Assembly (NCBI RefSeq): GCF_943193005.1
Contig: NZ_CALPCH010000002.1
Coordinates: forward strand, 124,001-188,000
Source of the DNA: Pumilibacter intestinalis
GTDB taxonomy: Bacteria; Bacillota; Clostridia; Christensenellales; Pumilibacteraceae
Reading direction: 5' to 3'
Length of the DNA stretch: 64,000 nucleotides
Both the position numbers and the translations under genes were made by a program. Numbering within the stretch: the stretch's first letter is position 1; every line of letters begins with the position of its first letter. The notes beneath the pieces were generated by a model. That model made no database searches and had not been told where the DNA came from. It worked only from the letters and a program-made list of their open reading frames with translations. Below, piece by piece: positions 33,214 through 41,088 of the stretch.

Positions 33214-34251
33214 TTGAAAATATTGGCGGATTACGATATCGACGAACTGAAAAAGATTGTTTCCGAAATGGGACAGCCGTCTTTTCGCGCGACTCAAATT
33301 TTCAAATGGTTGTATAGCGGCGCGGATTTCGACGGCATGACCGATTTGCCCGCCGAGTTCAGAAAGGAGCTTTCTCGAGAGTATATAGCCGTTCCGCTCA
33401 CTATTGCCGAAAAATTCGTTTCCAAAGACGGCTCGGTAAAATTTTTGTACAAGTATCACGACGGAAATATTATAGAGGGCGTATATATGCCGCATTCCTA
33501 CGGCGATACGCTGTGCGTGTCTACACAGGTCGGTTGCCGCATGGGGTGTTCGTTTTGCGCGTCGGGCATCGGCGGGCTTGTGAGAAATCTCACTGCGGGC
33601 GAAATAGCGGCGCAGGTTATAGCGGTGAACGGCTATCTCGGCGGCAGTGCCGCAAATCGCAAAATATCCAATCTCGTGCTTATGGGGAGCGGAGAACCTC
33701 TCGACAATTACGACAACGTAACAAAGTTTTTGCGGCTCGTTACCAATAAAAACGCACTCGATTTCGGTATGCGCTCGATATCGCTTTCCACTTGCGGGTT
33801 GGTTGAAAATATCAAACGGCTTGCGGACGAGGGATACGGCGTTACGTTGTCGGTTTCTTTGCACGCCACCACCGACGAAAGCCGCCGCGAGCTCATGCCC
33901 ATAGCTCATAAATACACGCTTGCCCAAATTACCGAAGCGGTGAAATACTATTTCGAAAAGACGGGCAGGCGCATTATATTCGAGTATGCGCTCGTTAAGG
34001 GCAAAAATATGAGCGCGTTCGATTGCAAACGTTTGCGGGAAATTACGCGCGGATATCCGTCGCACGTAAATCTCATAAAACTAAACTATGTGAAAGAAAA
34101 GGGGATGCAAGGTTGCTCGGACGAAGAAGCAAAGCGGTTTTTGCAAAGACTTACCGAAATGAACGTGTCGGCAACGATACGCCGCTCGTTCGGCAACGAC
34201 GTGGGCGGAGCTTGCGGACAGCTTAGGAGAAACTACATTGCTGAAAGGTAG
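33214..34251 (+). CDS. rlmN: Dual-specificity 23S rRNA/tRNA adenine-C2 methyltransferase
   Basis: This 345-residue radical SAM enzyme methylates A2503 of 23S rRNA and A37 of tRNA. The cluster motif is CRMGCSFCASG, and MGSGEPLDNYDN and the catalytic Cys region GGACGQL near the end are present. It starts with TTG at 33214. Its end overlaps the rsgA start by 14 bases. In Bacillus, prpC and prkC lie between these two genes; here nothing does. Confidence 0.96.
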   Translation: MKILADYDIDELKKIVSEMGQPSFRATQIFKWLYSGADFDGMTDLPAEFRKELSREYIAVPLTIAEKFVSKDGSVKFLYKYHDGNIIEGVYMPHSYGDTLCVSTQVGCRMGCSFCASGIGGLVRNLTAGEIAAQVIAVNGYLGGSAANRKISNLVLMGSGEPLDNYDNVTKFLRLVTNKNALDFGMRSISLSTCGLVENIKRLADEGYGVTLSVSLHATTDESRRELMPIAHKYTLAQITEAVKYYFEKTGRRIIFEYALVKGKNMSAFDCKRLREITRGYPSHVNLIKLNYVKEKGMQGCSDEEAKRFLQRLTEMNVSATIRRSFGNDVGGACGQLRRNYIAER

Positions 34252-35125
34252 AGTAGTCAAAGTTTTGTCCGACAGGTTCATGGTAGACGTGGGAAACGAG
34301 TCGGTGCAGGTAAAATCGCGCAAAAAACTCAAGCGCGAAACTTTGCCGCTTCCAGGGGATTTCGTGCTTTTGGAACAGGCGGGCGACGAGTACGTGCTGT
34401 ATAAAATAGAGGAGCGCAAAAATCGTTTGATACGCCCTGCGGTATCCAACGCGGATAAAGTGATTATCACCGTTGCGCCGTTGCCCGAAACCGATTTTCT
34501 TACCGTTGACAAGCTGATTATAGGCGCGCATAAAGCGGGCGTGAGCACGGTTATATGCGTTAACAAAACCGATATTACGCCGCAGGGTTTTACGGAGAGC
34601 GTAGAGGCGCAATATGCGGGAGTGGCGGACGCGATAGTAGCCGTGTGCGCCGAGCGGAAAGAAACCGCCGCGCTCGAAAAACTGCTTACGGGCGGGTTCT
34701 CGTGTTTTGCGGGTCAGTCGGCTGTGGGCAAAACCTCGCTTATAAACGCCGTGTGCGGACTTGACCGCGAAGTGGGCGACTTGAGCGAAAAAACGCTTAA
34801 AGGTAAAAATACGACTACAAGCGCGGAACTTATAAAGATTTCGGACGGAACGTATATTGCCGACACGCCCGGATTTGCCGCGCTCGATTTATTCGATATA
34901 AAGCCCGAAGAACTTTCGCTGTATTACGACGAATACGTTGCGCTTTCGAGCGGGTGCAAATATCACATGTGCACGCACGTAAGCGAACCCAATTGCGCAG
35001 TTCGCGCGGCGGTTGAAAGCGGACGGCTGAACGGACTCAGATACGAAAGGTATCTTATGCTCTGCGAAGAACTTAAAAAACGCAATTTACACAGAAAATC
35101 ATGGAGAAAGGCATATGACGACTGA
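34238..35125 (+). CDS. rsgA: Ribosome small subunit-dependent GTPase A
   Basis: This 295-residue circularly permuted GTPase assists late 30S maturation. The N-terminal OB fold (about 1-65) is followed by G4 NKTD, then G1 GQSAVGKTS and G3 DTPGF, in the permuted order. The C-terminal zinc motif CKYHMCTHVSEPNC is intact. It starts with TTG after AGGAGA (34225-34230), within the end of rlmN. The rpe start at 35115 overlaps its end. Confidence 0.96.
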   Translation: MLKGRVVKVLSDRFMVDVGNESVQVKSRKKLKRETLPLPGDFVLLEQAGDEYVLYKIEERKNRLIRPAVSNADKVIITVAPLPETDFLTVDKLIIGAHKAGVSTVICVNKTDITPQGFTESVEAQYAGVADAIVAVCAERKETAALEKLLTGGFSCFAGQSAVGKTSLINAVCGLDREVGDLSEKTLKGKNTTTSAELIKISDGTYIADTPGFAALDLFDIKPEELSLYYDEYVALSSGCKYHMCTHVSEPNCAVRAAVESGRLNGLRYERYLMLCEELKKRNLHRKSWRKAYDD

Positions 35126-35783
35126 AAACAAGCACCGCACTATGGTTGCGCCCTCTATTTTGAGCGCGGATTTCGGAAGAATGAACGAAGAAATCGCGCG
35201 AATGAAGCAATGCGGCGCGGATATAATACACTGCGACGTAATGGACGGTATATTCGTGCCCAACATCACGTTCGGATTTAAGATGATATCGGATATAAAG
35301 AAGAAAACCGATATGCCGCTCGACGTGCATCTCATGATAGACAAGCCCGAACGCTATGCGCAGAGATTTATAGACGCCGGCGCGGATTGGCTCACAATTC
35401 ACGCGGAAGCCACTTCGGAACTTATTCCCACGCTCGAACTTATAAAAAGCTCGGGGATAAAGTGCGGGGCGGTTATAAGTCCCGATACGAGCGTGCGGGT
35501 TCTGCGCGAATGTTTCCCCATATGCGATATCGTGCTTTTAATGAGCGTTTATCCCGGTTTCGGCGGGCAGAAATTCATAGAGCGTTCGCTCGAAAGAATG
35601 ACCGCGCTTAAAGCCATGCGCGACGAACTGAACGAAAACGCGTTACTCGAAATAGACGGCGGAGTAACTGCGGAGAACGCGGCGGCTATTGTGCGGGCGG
35701 GTGCGGACGTGCTCGTTGCGGGCAACACTTTGTTTTCGGCGGCTCATCCCGAAAAAGTCATAGAAGAATTTCACGCGCTATGA
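35115..35783 (+). CDS. rpe: Ribulose-phosphate 3-epimerase
   Basis: This 222-residue TIM-barrel enzyme interconverts ribulose-5-phosphate and xylulose-5-phosphate. APSILSADFGRM at the N-terminus, HCDVMDGIFVPNITFG with metal-binding His and Asp, VHLMI, MSVYPGFGGQKF and EIDGGVTAENA are all family signatures. AGAAAGG precedes the ATG. It overlaps rsgA upstream and thiN downstream (ATGA), as in the Bacillus rsgA-rpe-thiN order. Confidence 0.97.
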   Translation: MTTENKHRTMVAPSILSADFGRMNEEIARMKQCGADIIHCDVMDGIFVPNITFGFKMISDIKKKTDMPLDVHLMIDKPERYAQRFIDAGADWLTIHAEATSELIPTLELIKSSGIKCGAVISPDTSVRVLRECFPICDIVLLMSVYPGFGGQKFIERSLERMTALKAMRDELNENALLEIDGGVTAENAAAIVRAGADVLVAGNTLFSAAHPEKVIEEFHAL

Positions 35784-36424
35784 AAAAGGGCGTACTGTTT
35801 CTTAACGGCGAACCGCCGCAAATAGATATCATAGAAAAAGCGGTATCGGAAGGTGTTCCCGTGTATTGTACAGACGGCGCGTATGCCTATTTGTCGGCTG
35901 TGCGAGTGCCCGATACGGTGATAGGCGATTTCGACTCGTTTGCCGTTGAAAACGTTTGCGAGAGTTGCGAAACCGTTGCTTTTTCCGCCGACAAAGACTA
36001 TACCGACGGCTTTTTGGCTGTTAAAATAATGATAGAACGCGGCTTTACCGATATAGATATATTCGGTGCGTACGGCGGCAGACCGGATATGGCGGAAAGC
36101 AATTTCGCTTTGCTTGCCTACGCGCTCAAAAAGGGAGTTAAAGCCGTGTTTTGCGGCGAGATGAACGCTTATCTCGTGCGCGGAAAGTTTACCGCAAACA
36201 CGCAAATCGGCGCAACGGTATCTATAGTACCCTTTTCCGACAAAGTGCATATATTGTATACAAAGGGATTGAAGTATGCTCTGACCGACTACGAGATGTG
36301 CAAATTCGATAACGTTGACGCTCCCGACTACATAATGGGAGTGTCGAACGAAAGCTCGGAAGAAAACGTCGAAGTGGAAACGGACGGAGGGACGGCTTTG
36401 CTCTTTGTACGAGAAAGGAGGTAG
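35780..36424 (+). CDS. thiN: Thiamine pyrophosphokinase
   Basis: This 214-residue kinase makes thiamine pyrophosphate from thiamine. GDFDSF and DKDYTDGFLAV form the catalytic Asp-rich site, and GAYGGRPDM is the usual G-rich segment. The C-terminal beta domain is somewhat divergent but of normal length. The start overlaps the rpe stop. The strong Shine-Dalgarno AAGGAGG for spoVM lies at its 3' end. Confidence 0.94.
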   Translation: MKKGVLFLNGEPPQIDIIEKAVSEGVPVYCTDGAYAYLSAVRVPDTVIGDFDSFAVENVCESCETVAFSADKDYTDGFLAVKIMIERGFTDIDIFGAYGGRPDMAESNFALLAYALKKGVKAVFCGEMNAYLVRGKFTANTQIGATVSIVPFSDKVHILYTKGLKYALTDYEMCKFDNVDAPDYIMGVSNESSEENVEVETDGGTALLFVRERR

Positions 36425-36426
36425 GT

Positions 36427-36516
36427 ATGCGTATCGTATGCGTGAAAGCCCCGAGGTTTTTGTCGGGATTTCTGAAACTGCTTTTTTGCAGAAAGAAGCA
36501 AAAGGACGGGGAATGA
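36427..36516 (+). CDS. spoVM: Stage V sporulation protein M (small amphipathic peptide)
   Basis: This 29-codon gene was found by reading the thiN-rpmB interval. The product starts MRIVCVKAPRFLSGFLKLLF, which lines up with Bacillus SpoVM (basic residue at 2, Lys near 7, Pro 9, basic-Phe-Leu, Gly 14, then a hydrophobic amphipathic stretch). SpoVM recognises the curved forespore membrane and anchors SpoIVA for coat and cortex assembly. AAGGAGG (36414-36420) is ideally spaced before the ATG at 36427. Its place between thiN and rpmB is exactly that of Bacillus. The C-terminal basic tail is its own. Family and context together make this secure; function here is inferred. Confidence 0.88.
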   Translation: MRIVCVKAPRFLSGFLKLLFCRKKQKDGE

Positions 36517-36528
36517 CGTTCTCTACAT

Positions 36529-36574
36529 AAAAAGAAACCGCTCGGTCTACCACGCGAACGGTTTCTTTTATTTT
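36529..36574. terminator. Bidirectional intrinsic terminator between spoVM and rpmB
   Basis: AAAAGAAACCG (to 36540) pairs with CGGTTTCTTTT (from 36559), with an A run on the left and T-rich sequence on the right. It can end both the plus-strand block and the minus-strand rpmB transcript. Confidence 0.88.
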
Positions 36575-36590
36575 AGGTAAAAACCGGAAC

Positions 36591-36776
36591 TCAGTCCGAA
36601 TTTTTATTGGTACGAAGACAACGGGTGCAAACGTATTCGTTGCTTTCTTTGCCGTCTATCTCGATTCTTACCTTGTGTACGTTGGCGCTGAAAGTGCGCT
36701 TCGTATGACGGTTGGAGTGGCTCACATTGTTGCCGCTTACCTTGCCTTTACCGCAAATTACGCAAACTCTGCTCAT
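36591..36776 (-). CDS. rpmB: 50S ribosomal protein L28
   Basis: This 61-residue ribosomal protein starts MSRVCVICGKGKVSGNNVSH, with a CxxC pair near the start and a second in YVCTRCLR, the zinc-binding form of L28. GGGAGGTGT lies just before the ATG on the minus strand. The gene is transcribed opposite to its neighbours, a conserved feature of the spoVM-rpmB-yloU locus in Bacillota. Confidence 0.96.
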   Translation of the reverse strand: MSRVCVICGKGKVSGNNVSHSNRHTKRTFSANVHKVRIEIDGKESNEYVCTRCLRTNKNSD

Positions 36777-36821
36777 TGTATTTTACACCTCCCGGGCGCA
36801 GTTTTTTTTACTTGCCTAACA

Positions 36822-36850
36822 ATAATATCACAAATTATAGATAAAAGCAA
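36822..36850 (-). promoter_or_regulatory. Promoter candidate for rpmB
   Basis: On the minus strand TTGCTT (36845-36850), a 17-bp spacer and an extended TGATATTAT (TATTAT at 36822-36827). A TATAAT at 36834-36839 is an alternative -10 without a clear -35. Confidence 0.5.
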
Positions 36851-36911
36851 ACGAATTTGTACCGATTTTTAAGAAATTAACGCATATTTTTGAAAATTAT
36901 CGAGAAAACTC

Positions 36912-36940
36912 TTGCAAAAAAATAAGTAATGGGTTAAAAT
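36912..36940 (+). promoter_or_regulatory. Promoter candidate for yloU-fakA-recG
   Basis: TTGCAA (36912-36917) and TAAAAT (36935-36940) are 17 bp apart, about 40 bases before the TTG start at 36980. It diverges from the rpmB promoter. Confidence 0.6.
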
Positions 36941-36979
36941 ATAACGTGTGGATACATATAATTTAGCGGAGAGAAGCAG

Positions 36980-37330
36980 TTGAGTGTAAATACCGCCAAC
37001 GCATACGGTAGGATAACCATAACCGAAGAGGCAATCGCGCAGGTTGCCGGAAATACGGCTCTCGAATGCTACGGCATCGTAGACCTTGTTTCGAAGCGGT
37101 TTTCCGACAGTTTGGCGGACCTTTTCAAACGCAAACGGCTTTCCCGCGGGGTTCGCGTGCTTACGAGCGGCGACCGCATATTCATTGATTTGTACGTAAT
37201 AATAAAGTACGGCGTATCCATAGAGGCAGTAGCCCAATCTCTAAAAAAATCCGTTAAATACGACGTCGAACGCTTTACGGGCATGGTGGTAGATACCATA
37301 AACGTTAATGTTGTGGGAATAAGGGTATAA
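36980..37330 (+). CDS. Asp23/Gls24 family protein (YloU-like)
   Basis: This 116-residue member of the Asp23/Gls24 (DUF322) family shows ITEEAIAQVAGNTALECYGIVD and ends with INVNVVGIRV, both typical. Family members are linked to envelope stress, and in this locus they always accompany fakA. The exact role is unknown. It starts with TTG at 36980 after GGAGAG. It lies 38 bases before fakA in the conserved rpmB-yloU-yloV order. Confidence 0.93.
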   Translation: MSVNTANAYGRITITEEAIAQVAGNTALECYGIVDLVSKRFSDSLADLFKRKRLSRGVRVLTSGDRIFIDLYVIIKYGVSIEAVAQSLKKSVKYDVERFTGMVVDTINVNVVGIRV

Positions 37331-37368
37331 TGATGTTTCCGTAAATGCATTAAGACGCGGAGGACAAA

Positions 37369-39012
37369 ATGCAAAAGTCGATAAACGGCGCAACGTTGCG
37401 CAAGATGATATTAAACGGAGCAAAATTGCTCGATACAAATAAAGAACACGTAGACTCGCTGAACGTATTTCCCGTTCCCGACGGTGACACGGGAACGAAC
37501 ATGTCGCTTACCATGTTGTCGGCGGCGAAAGAGGTTACCAACTGTCCGTCTAACGGGCTCGACGCTCTCAGCGACGCGATTAGCAAAGGCGCGCTTCGCG
37601 GCGCACGCGGCAACAGCGGCGTAATACTCAGTCAGATATTAAAGGGCATGACTACCGTTCTTGCTCAAAATCAGGAAATAACGAGCAAAACTCTCGGCAA
37701 GGCTCTTGCCGCGGGAACGGAGATTGCGTATAAAGCGGTAACAAAGCCCAAAGAGGGAACTATACTTACCGTTGTGCGCGCAATGAGCGAGCACGCGAAA
37801 AGCATTACCAAAAAGAGCATGGAAATACCCGCGTTTTTGGAAAGCATAATAGCGGCGGGCGAAGAAACGCTCAAGCAAACGCCCGAAATGCTCCCCGTGC
37901 TCAAAAAGGCGGGCGTTGTGGATGCGGGCGGCAGAGGACTGCTCATAATCTTCCAAGGCTTTTACCATGTGTTAATCGGGCAGGAAGATACGAATATCGC
38001 GTTCGACGATAACATAAACTCCGCTCAGTCGGGCAGCGCGTACGACGAACAGGCGCATTTCGATTACAACGATTTGGCTGAAATCGAATTCGGATACTGC
38101 ACCGAATTTTTCATAGTTCATCTCAACAAGAAAACCACCGAGGCGGATATAGACCGTTTCCGCGAAAATCTCATGACGATAGGCGACAGCGTGCTCGTTA
38201 TAGGCGATTTGAACATGGTGAAAGTGCACGTTCATTCCAACGAGCCGGGAGTCGTTCTTACATACGCGCTCGAACTCGGAGAGATAGACCGCGTAAAGAT
38301 AGAAAACATGCTCGAACAAAACCGCGCGTTGATTGCTCAGAAAAAGCAGGACTTAAAGCCTTACGGGCTTGTAGCCGTGTGCGCGGGAGAGGGGCTAACG
38401 AATATATTCAAAGACCTGCTTGTAGACAACGTGATAGAAGGGGGGCAGACCATGAACCCGAGTGCGGACGATATCGCCAAAGCGTGCGACGCCGTTCCCG
38501 CCAAAGACGTTTTCGTGTTCCCCAACAACAAGAACATAATTCTTGCCGCGGAGCAAGCCAAAGTGCTCACAAAGCACAATTTGCACATAATCCCCACGAA
38601 AGACATTCCGCAGGGGCTTTCGGCGGTGCTCGCTTTCAATCCCGAGGACACGCTCGACAATAACCTTACGAACATGAACGAAGCTATCGGCAACGTAAAA
38701 ACCGGCATGGTTACATATGCGGTGCGCAGTTCGCACGTTGACAATTTCGACTTGAAAGAAGGCGATATAATAGGCGTGGATGCCAAAAACATAATTGCAA
38801 AGGGCGAAAAAGTGGAAAACGTTACCGCCGAGCTTGTGGATAAGATGATGGACAGTTCGGTTTGCAATATCACTTTGTATTTCGGCAACGAGGTTAAAGA
38901 GGAAGAGGCGAACGAAATCGCGAGCCGACTTTCCGAAAAATACAATAGATGCGACGTTGACATTCATTACGGCGGACAACCGCTTTACTATTATATAGTG
39001 GCGTTGGAATAA
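37369..39012 (+). CDS. fakA: Fatty acid kinase catalytic subunit FakA (YloV)
   Basis: This 547-residue protein has an N-terminal DhaL-type kinase domain (about 1-205) with the nucleotide/Mg motif PVPDGDTGTNM and ARGNSGVILSQ. A middle domain and a C-terminal FakA domain (about 310-547) follow. With a FakB lipid-binding partner, none of which is in the window, FakA phosphorylates exogenous fatty acids. GCGGAGGA precedes the ATG. It follows yloU and precedes recG. Confidence 0.94.
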   Translation: MQKSINGATLRKMILNGAKLLDTNKEHVDSLNVFPVPDGDTGTNMSLTMLSAAKEVTNCPSNGLDALSDAISKGALRGARGNSGVILSQILKGMTTVLAQNQEITSKTLGKALAAGTEIAYKAVTKPKEGTILTVVRAMSEHAKSITKKSMEIPAFLESIIAAGEETLKQTPEMLPVLKKAGVVDAGGRGLLIIFQGFYHVLIGQEDTNIAFDDNINSAQSGSAYDEQAHFDYNDLAEIEFGYCTEFFIVHLNKKTTEADIDRFRENLMTIGDSVLVIGDLNMVKVHVHSNEPGVVLTYALELGEIDRVKIENMLEQNRALIAQKKQDLKPYGLVAVCAGEGLTNIFKDLLVDNVIEGGQTMNPSADDIAKACDAVPAKDVFVFPNNKNIILAAEQAKVLTKHNLHIIPTKDIPQGLSAVLAFNPEDTLDNNLTNMNEAIGNVKTGMVTYAVRSSHVDNFDLKEGDIIGVDAKNIIAKGEKVENVTAELVDKMMDSSVCNITLYFGNEVKEEEANEIASRLSEKYNRCDVDIHYGGQPLYYYIVALE

Positions 39013-39025
39013 TCAGCGGTATACA

Positions 39026-41020
39026 TTGAACTTAGAAGATATAAAGGGGTTGGGAAAAACCCGAATAGAAAAGCTCAGAGCGGTCGGCATTGTCCGTCCG
39101 CTCGATTTATTGTTGCACTTTCCGTACAAATACGTCGAACTCGACGCGCGGGCGGATATAGACAAGCTCAAAACGGGCGACGAGTTGACGGTTGCGGGCA
39201 CGGTAATAAACGAACCCGTAGTGAAATTTTTGAGAAAAGGGTTGCGCCTTACTCAAGCAACCCTGCAAACGCAATACGGCGAGATTGAAGCGGCGTGGTT
39301 CAATCAAAAATACATAAAAGCGGCTTTGCCGAAGGGGAAATTCGTGTGTCTGCACGGAAAAATAAAAAAGTTCCGCAATAAAATAACGCTGTCCGCGCCC
39401 GTAATAGTAAGGCAAAACGGAAAAAATACCGTTGCTTTATATAGGAATATCCCCGGAATACCTCAAAGCGTTTTTTCGGAAGCCGTGGATATGTTGCTCT
39501 CTTGCGCGGACGTGCACGGTTATATTCCCGAAAGCGTGAGAGCAAATCACGGTTTGCCGCCGCTCGGCAAAGCGTTTTGCGAGGTTCACCGTCCTACGAA
39601 TATTATTTCCGCGCATAATGCGGCGCGTGCGTTGTCGCTCGAAAAGCTCAGCTATTCGCTGTGTATGTTTTCGGCGGTGAAAGCAATGGCGAGCCGCTCC
39701 GAGAAATTCGAGTACTCGCGCGATTTCGGCGATTTGAACAATATTATAAGTTCTTTGCCGTTCGAGCTTACCCGCAGTCAGACCGCGGCGTTAAAAGATA
39801 TAATAGCTTCGCTCAAAAGCGAAACGCCCATGAACCGATTGTTGCAGGGCGACGTGGGGTGCGGCAAAACCGTTATTGCTTTGCTCGCAATGTATTTTGC
39901 CTATCTCAACGGATATCAGAGCGTGCTTATGGCTCCCACCGAGATACTTGCCGTACAGCATTACAAGTCGGCGATAAAATTTTTGGAGTGTGCGGGCGCG
40001 AAAGCGGTGTTGTTGAGCGGCAGTTTGAACAAAACGGAACGCGAGCAGGCTTTGTTTAATATAGAAAACAAAGTTGCGGATATAGTGATAGGCACGCACG
40101 CGCTGTTAAGCGACGACGTTCGGTTTGCAAAGCCCGCGCTTATAATAACCGACGAACAACAGCGTTTCGGCGTGAACCAGCGCGGCAAATTGGAGAGCAA
40201 AGCTCCCAATGCGGATATTCTCGTGATGACGGCAACGCCTATACCTCGCACGCTCGCGCTCACTTTATACGGCGAGCTCGAGCAGTCTTGCATAACCGCG
40301 TTGCCCGCAGGGCGACCCGAAATAATCACGTCGGCAGTGCCCGAAAAAAAGTTCGAGGGAATGTTCGATTATGTTTTGGAACGGGCGCGACTCGGAGAGG
40401 GCACTTATATGGTTTGTCCGCGAATTGACTCCGACGAAGAAGAGGGACTCGTTTCGGCGGCGGAATTGTATGCGCGGCTCAAAGCGAAATATGCGTGCGT
40501 GGGAATAGGGCTGTTGCACGGCAAACTAAAAGACTCCGAGAAAAACGAAATAATGGGCGATTTTTCGCGCGGCAAAATCAAAGTTTTGGTTGCAACCACC
40601 GTAATAGAGGTGGGGATAGACGTACCGAGCGCGGCGAACATAATAATTTTCAATTCCGAGCGGTACGGATTGAGTCAGTTGCACCAGCTTCGCGGGCGCG
40701 TGGGGCGCGGCGACAAAAAGAGTTATTGCTTTTTGCCCGTTAAAGGAACCGTGCCCGAGCGGTTGGAATTTTTCCGCAACTGCAACAACGGGTTCGAGCT
40801 TTCTGAATACGATTTCGAGAAGCGCGGCGCGGGGGATTTTATAGGAACTCGTCAGCACGGCGACGCGGAGGAACTCCCCGTAAAGATAGACGCCGCTCTT
40901 ATATCGGAGGCAAAAGCGATATCCGAAGAGGTGCTGCGCGACGCAGACGCCGCGGCGGGAATTAAAGCGGCGGCTAAAAGCGGCGCGGAACAATACGTAA
41001 GAACTATAACCATGAACTGA
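39026..41020 (+). CDS. recG: ATP-dependent DNA helicase RecG
   Basis: This 664-residue superfamily 2 helicase reverses stalled forks and processes Holliday junctions. The N-terminal wedge OB domain covers about 1-150. Motif I is GDVGCGKT, motif Ia MAPTEILA, motif III MTATPIPRTL and motif VI QLRGRVGRG. Motif II reads DEQQRFGV where most RecG proteins have DEQH. It starts with TTG at 39026, 13 bases after fakA, without a strong Shine-Dalgarno sequence. The his operon promoter follows within six bases of its stop. Confidence 0.95.
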   Translation: MNLEDIKGLGKTRIEKLRAVGIVRPLDLLLHFPYKYVELDARADIDKLKTGDELTVAGTVINEPVVKFLRKGLRLTQATLQTQYGEIEAAWFNQKYIKAALPKGKFVCLHGKIKKFRNKITLSAPVIVRQNGKNTVALYRNIPGIPQSVFSEAVDMLLSCADVHGYIPESVRANHGLPPLGKAFCEVHRPTNIISAHNAARALSLEKLSYSLCMFSAVKAMASRSEKFEYSRDFGDLNNIISSLPFELTRSQTAALKDIIASLKSETPMNRLLQGDVGCGKTVIALLAMYFAYLNGYQSVLMAPTEILAVQHYKSAIKFLECAGAKAVLLSGSLNKTEREQALFNIENKVADIVIGTHALLSDDVRFAKPALIITDEQQRFGVNQRGKLESKAPNADILVMTATPIPRTLALTLYGELEQSCITALPAGRPEIITSAVPEKKFEGMFDYVLERARLGEGTYMVCPRIDSDEEEGLVSAAELYARLKAKYACVGIGLLHGKLKDSEKNEIMGDFSRGKIKVLVATTVIEVGIDVPSAANIIIFNSERYGLSQLHQLRGRVGRGDKKSYCFLPVKGTVPERLEFFRNCNNGFELSEYDFEKRGAGDFIGTRQHGDAEELPVKIDAALISEAKAISEEVLRDADAAAGIKAAAKSGAEQYVRTITMN

Positions 41021-41025
41021 TTTGC

Positions 41026-41055
41026 TTGACAATTTATACGCGTTCGTTTTATAAT
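41026..41055 (+). promoter_or_regulatory. Promoter of the histidine operon
   Basis: Perfect TTGACA (41026-41031) and perfect TATAAT (41050-41055) with an 18-bp spacer. The leader before hisZ is only about 27 bases, too short for a T-box or classic attenuator. Confidence 0.85.
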
Positions 41056-41088
41056 GTATCAATTATACTTAAATTCCGAGGAGCGCGT

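Noticed and set aside
41026-41088. N-terminal extension of HisZ from a TTG at 41026
   Set aside because: That TTG is the first part of the -35 element; the GTG at 41089 has a Shine-Dalgarno sequence and fits the family N-terminus.
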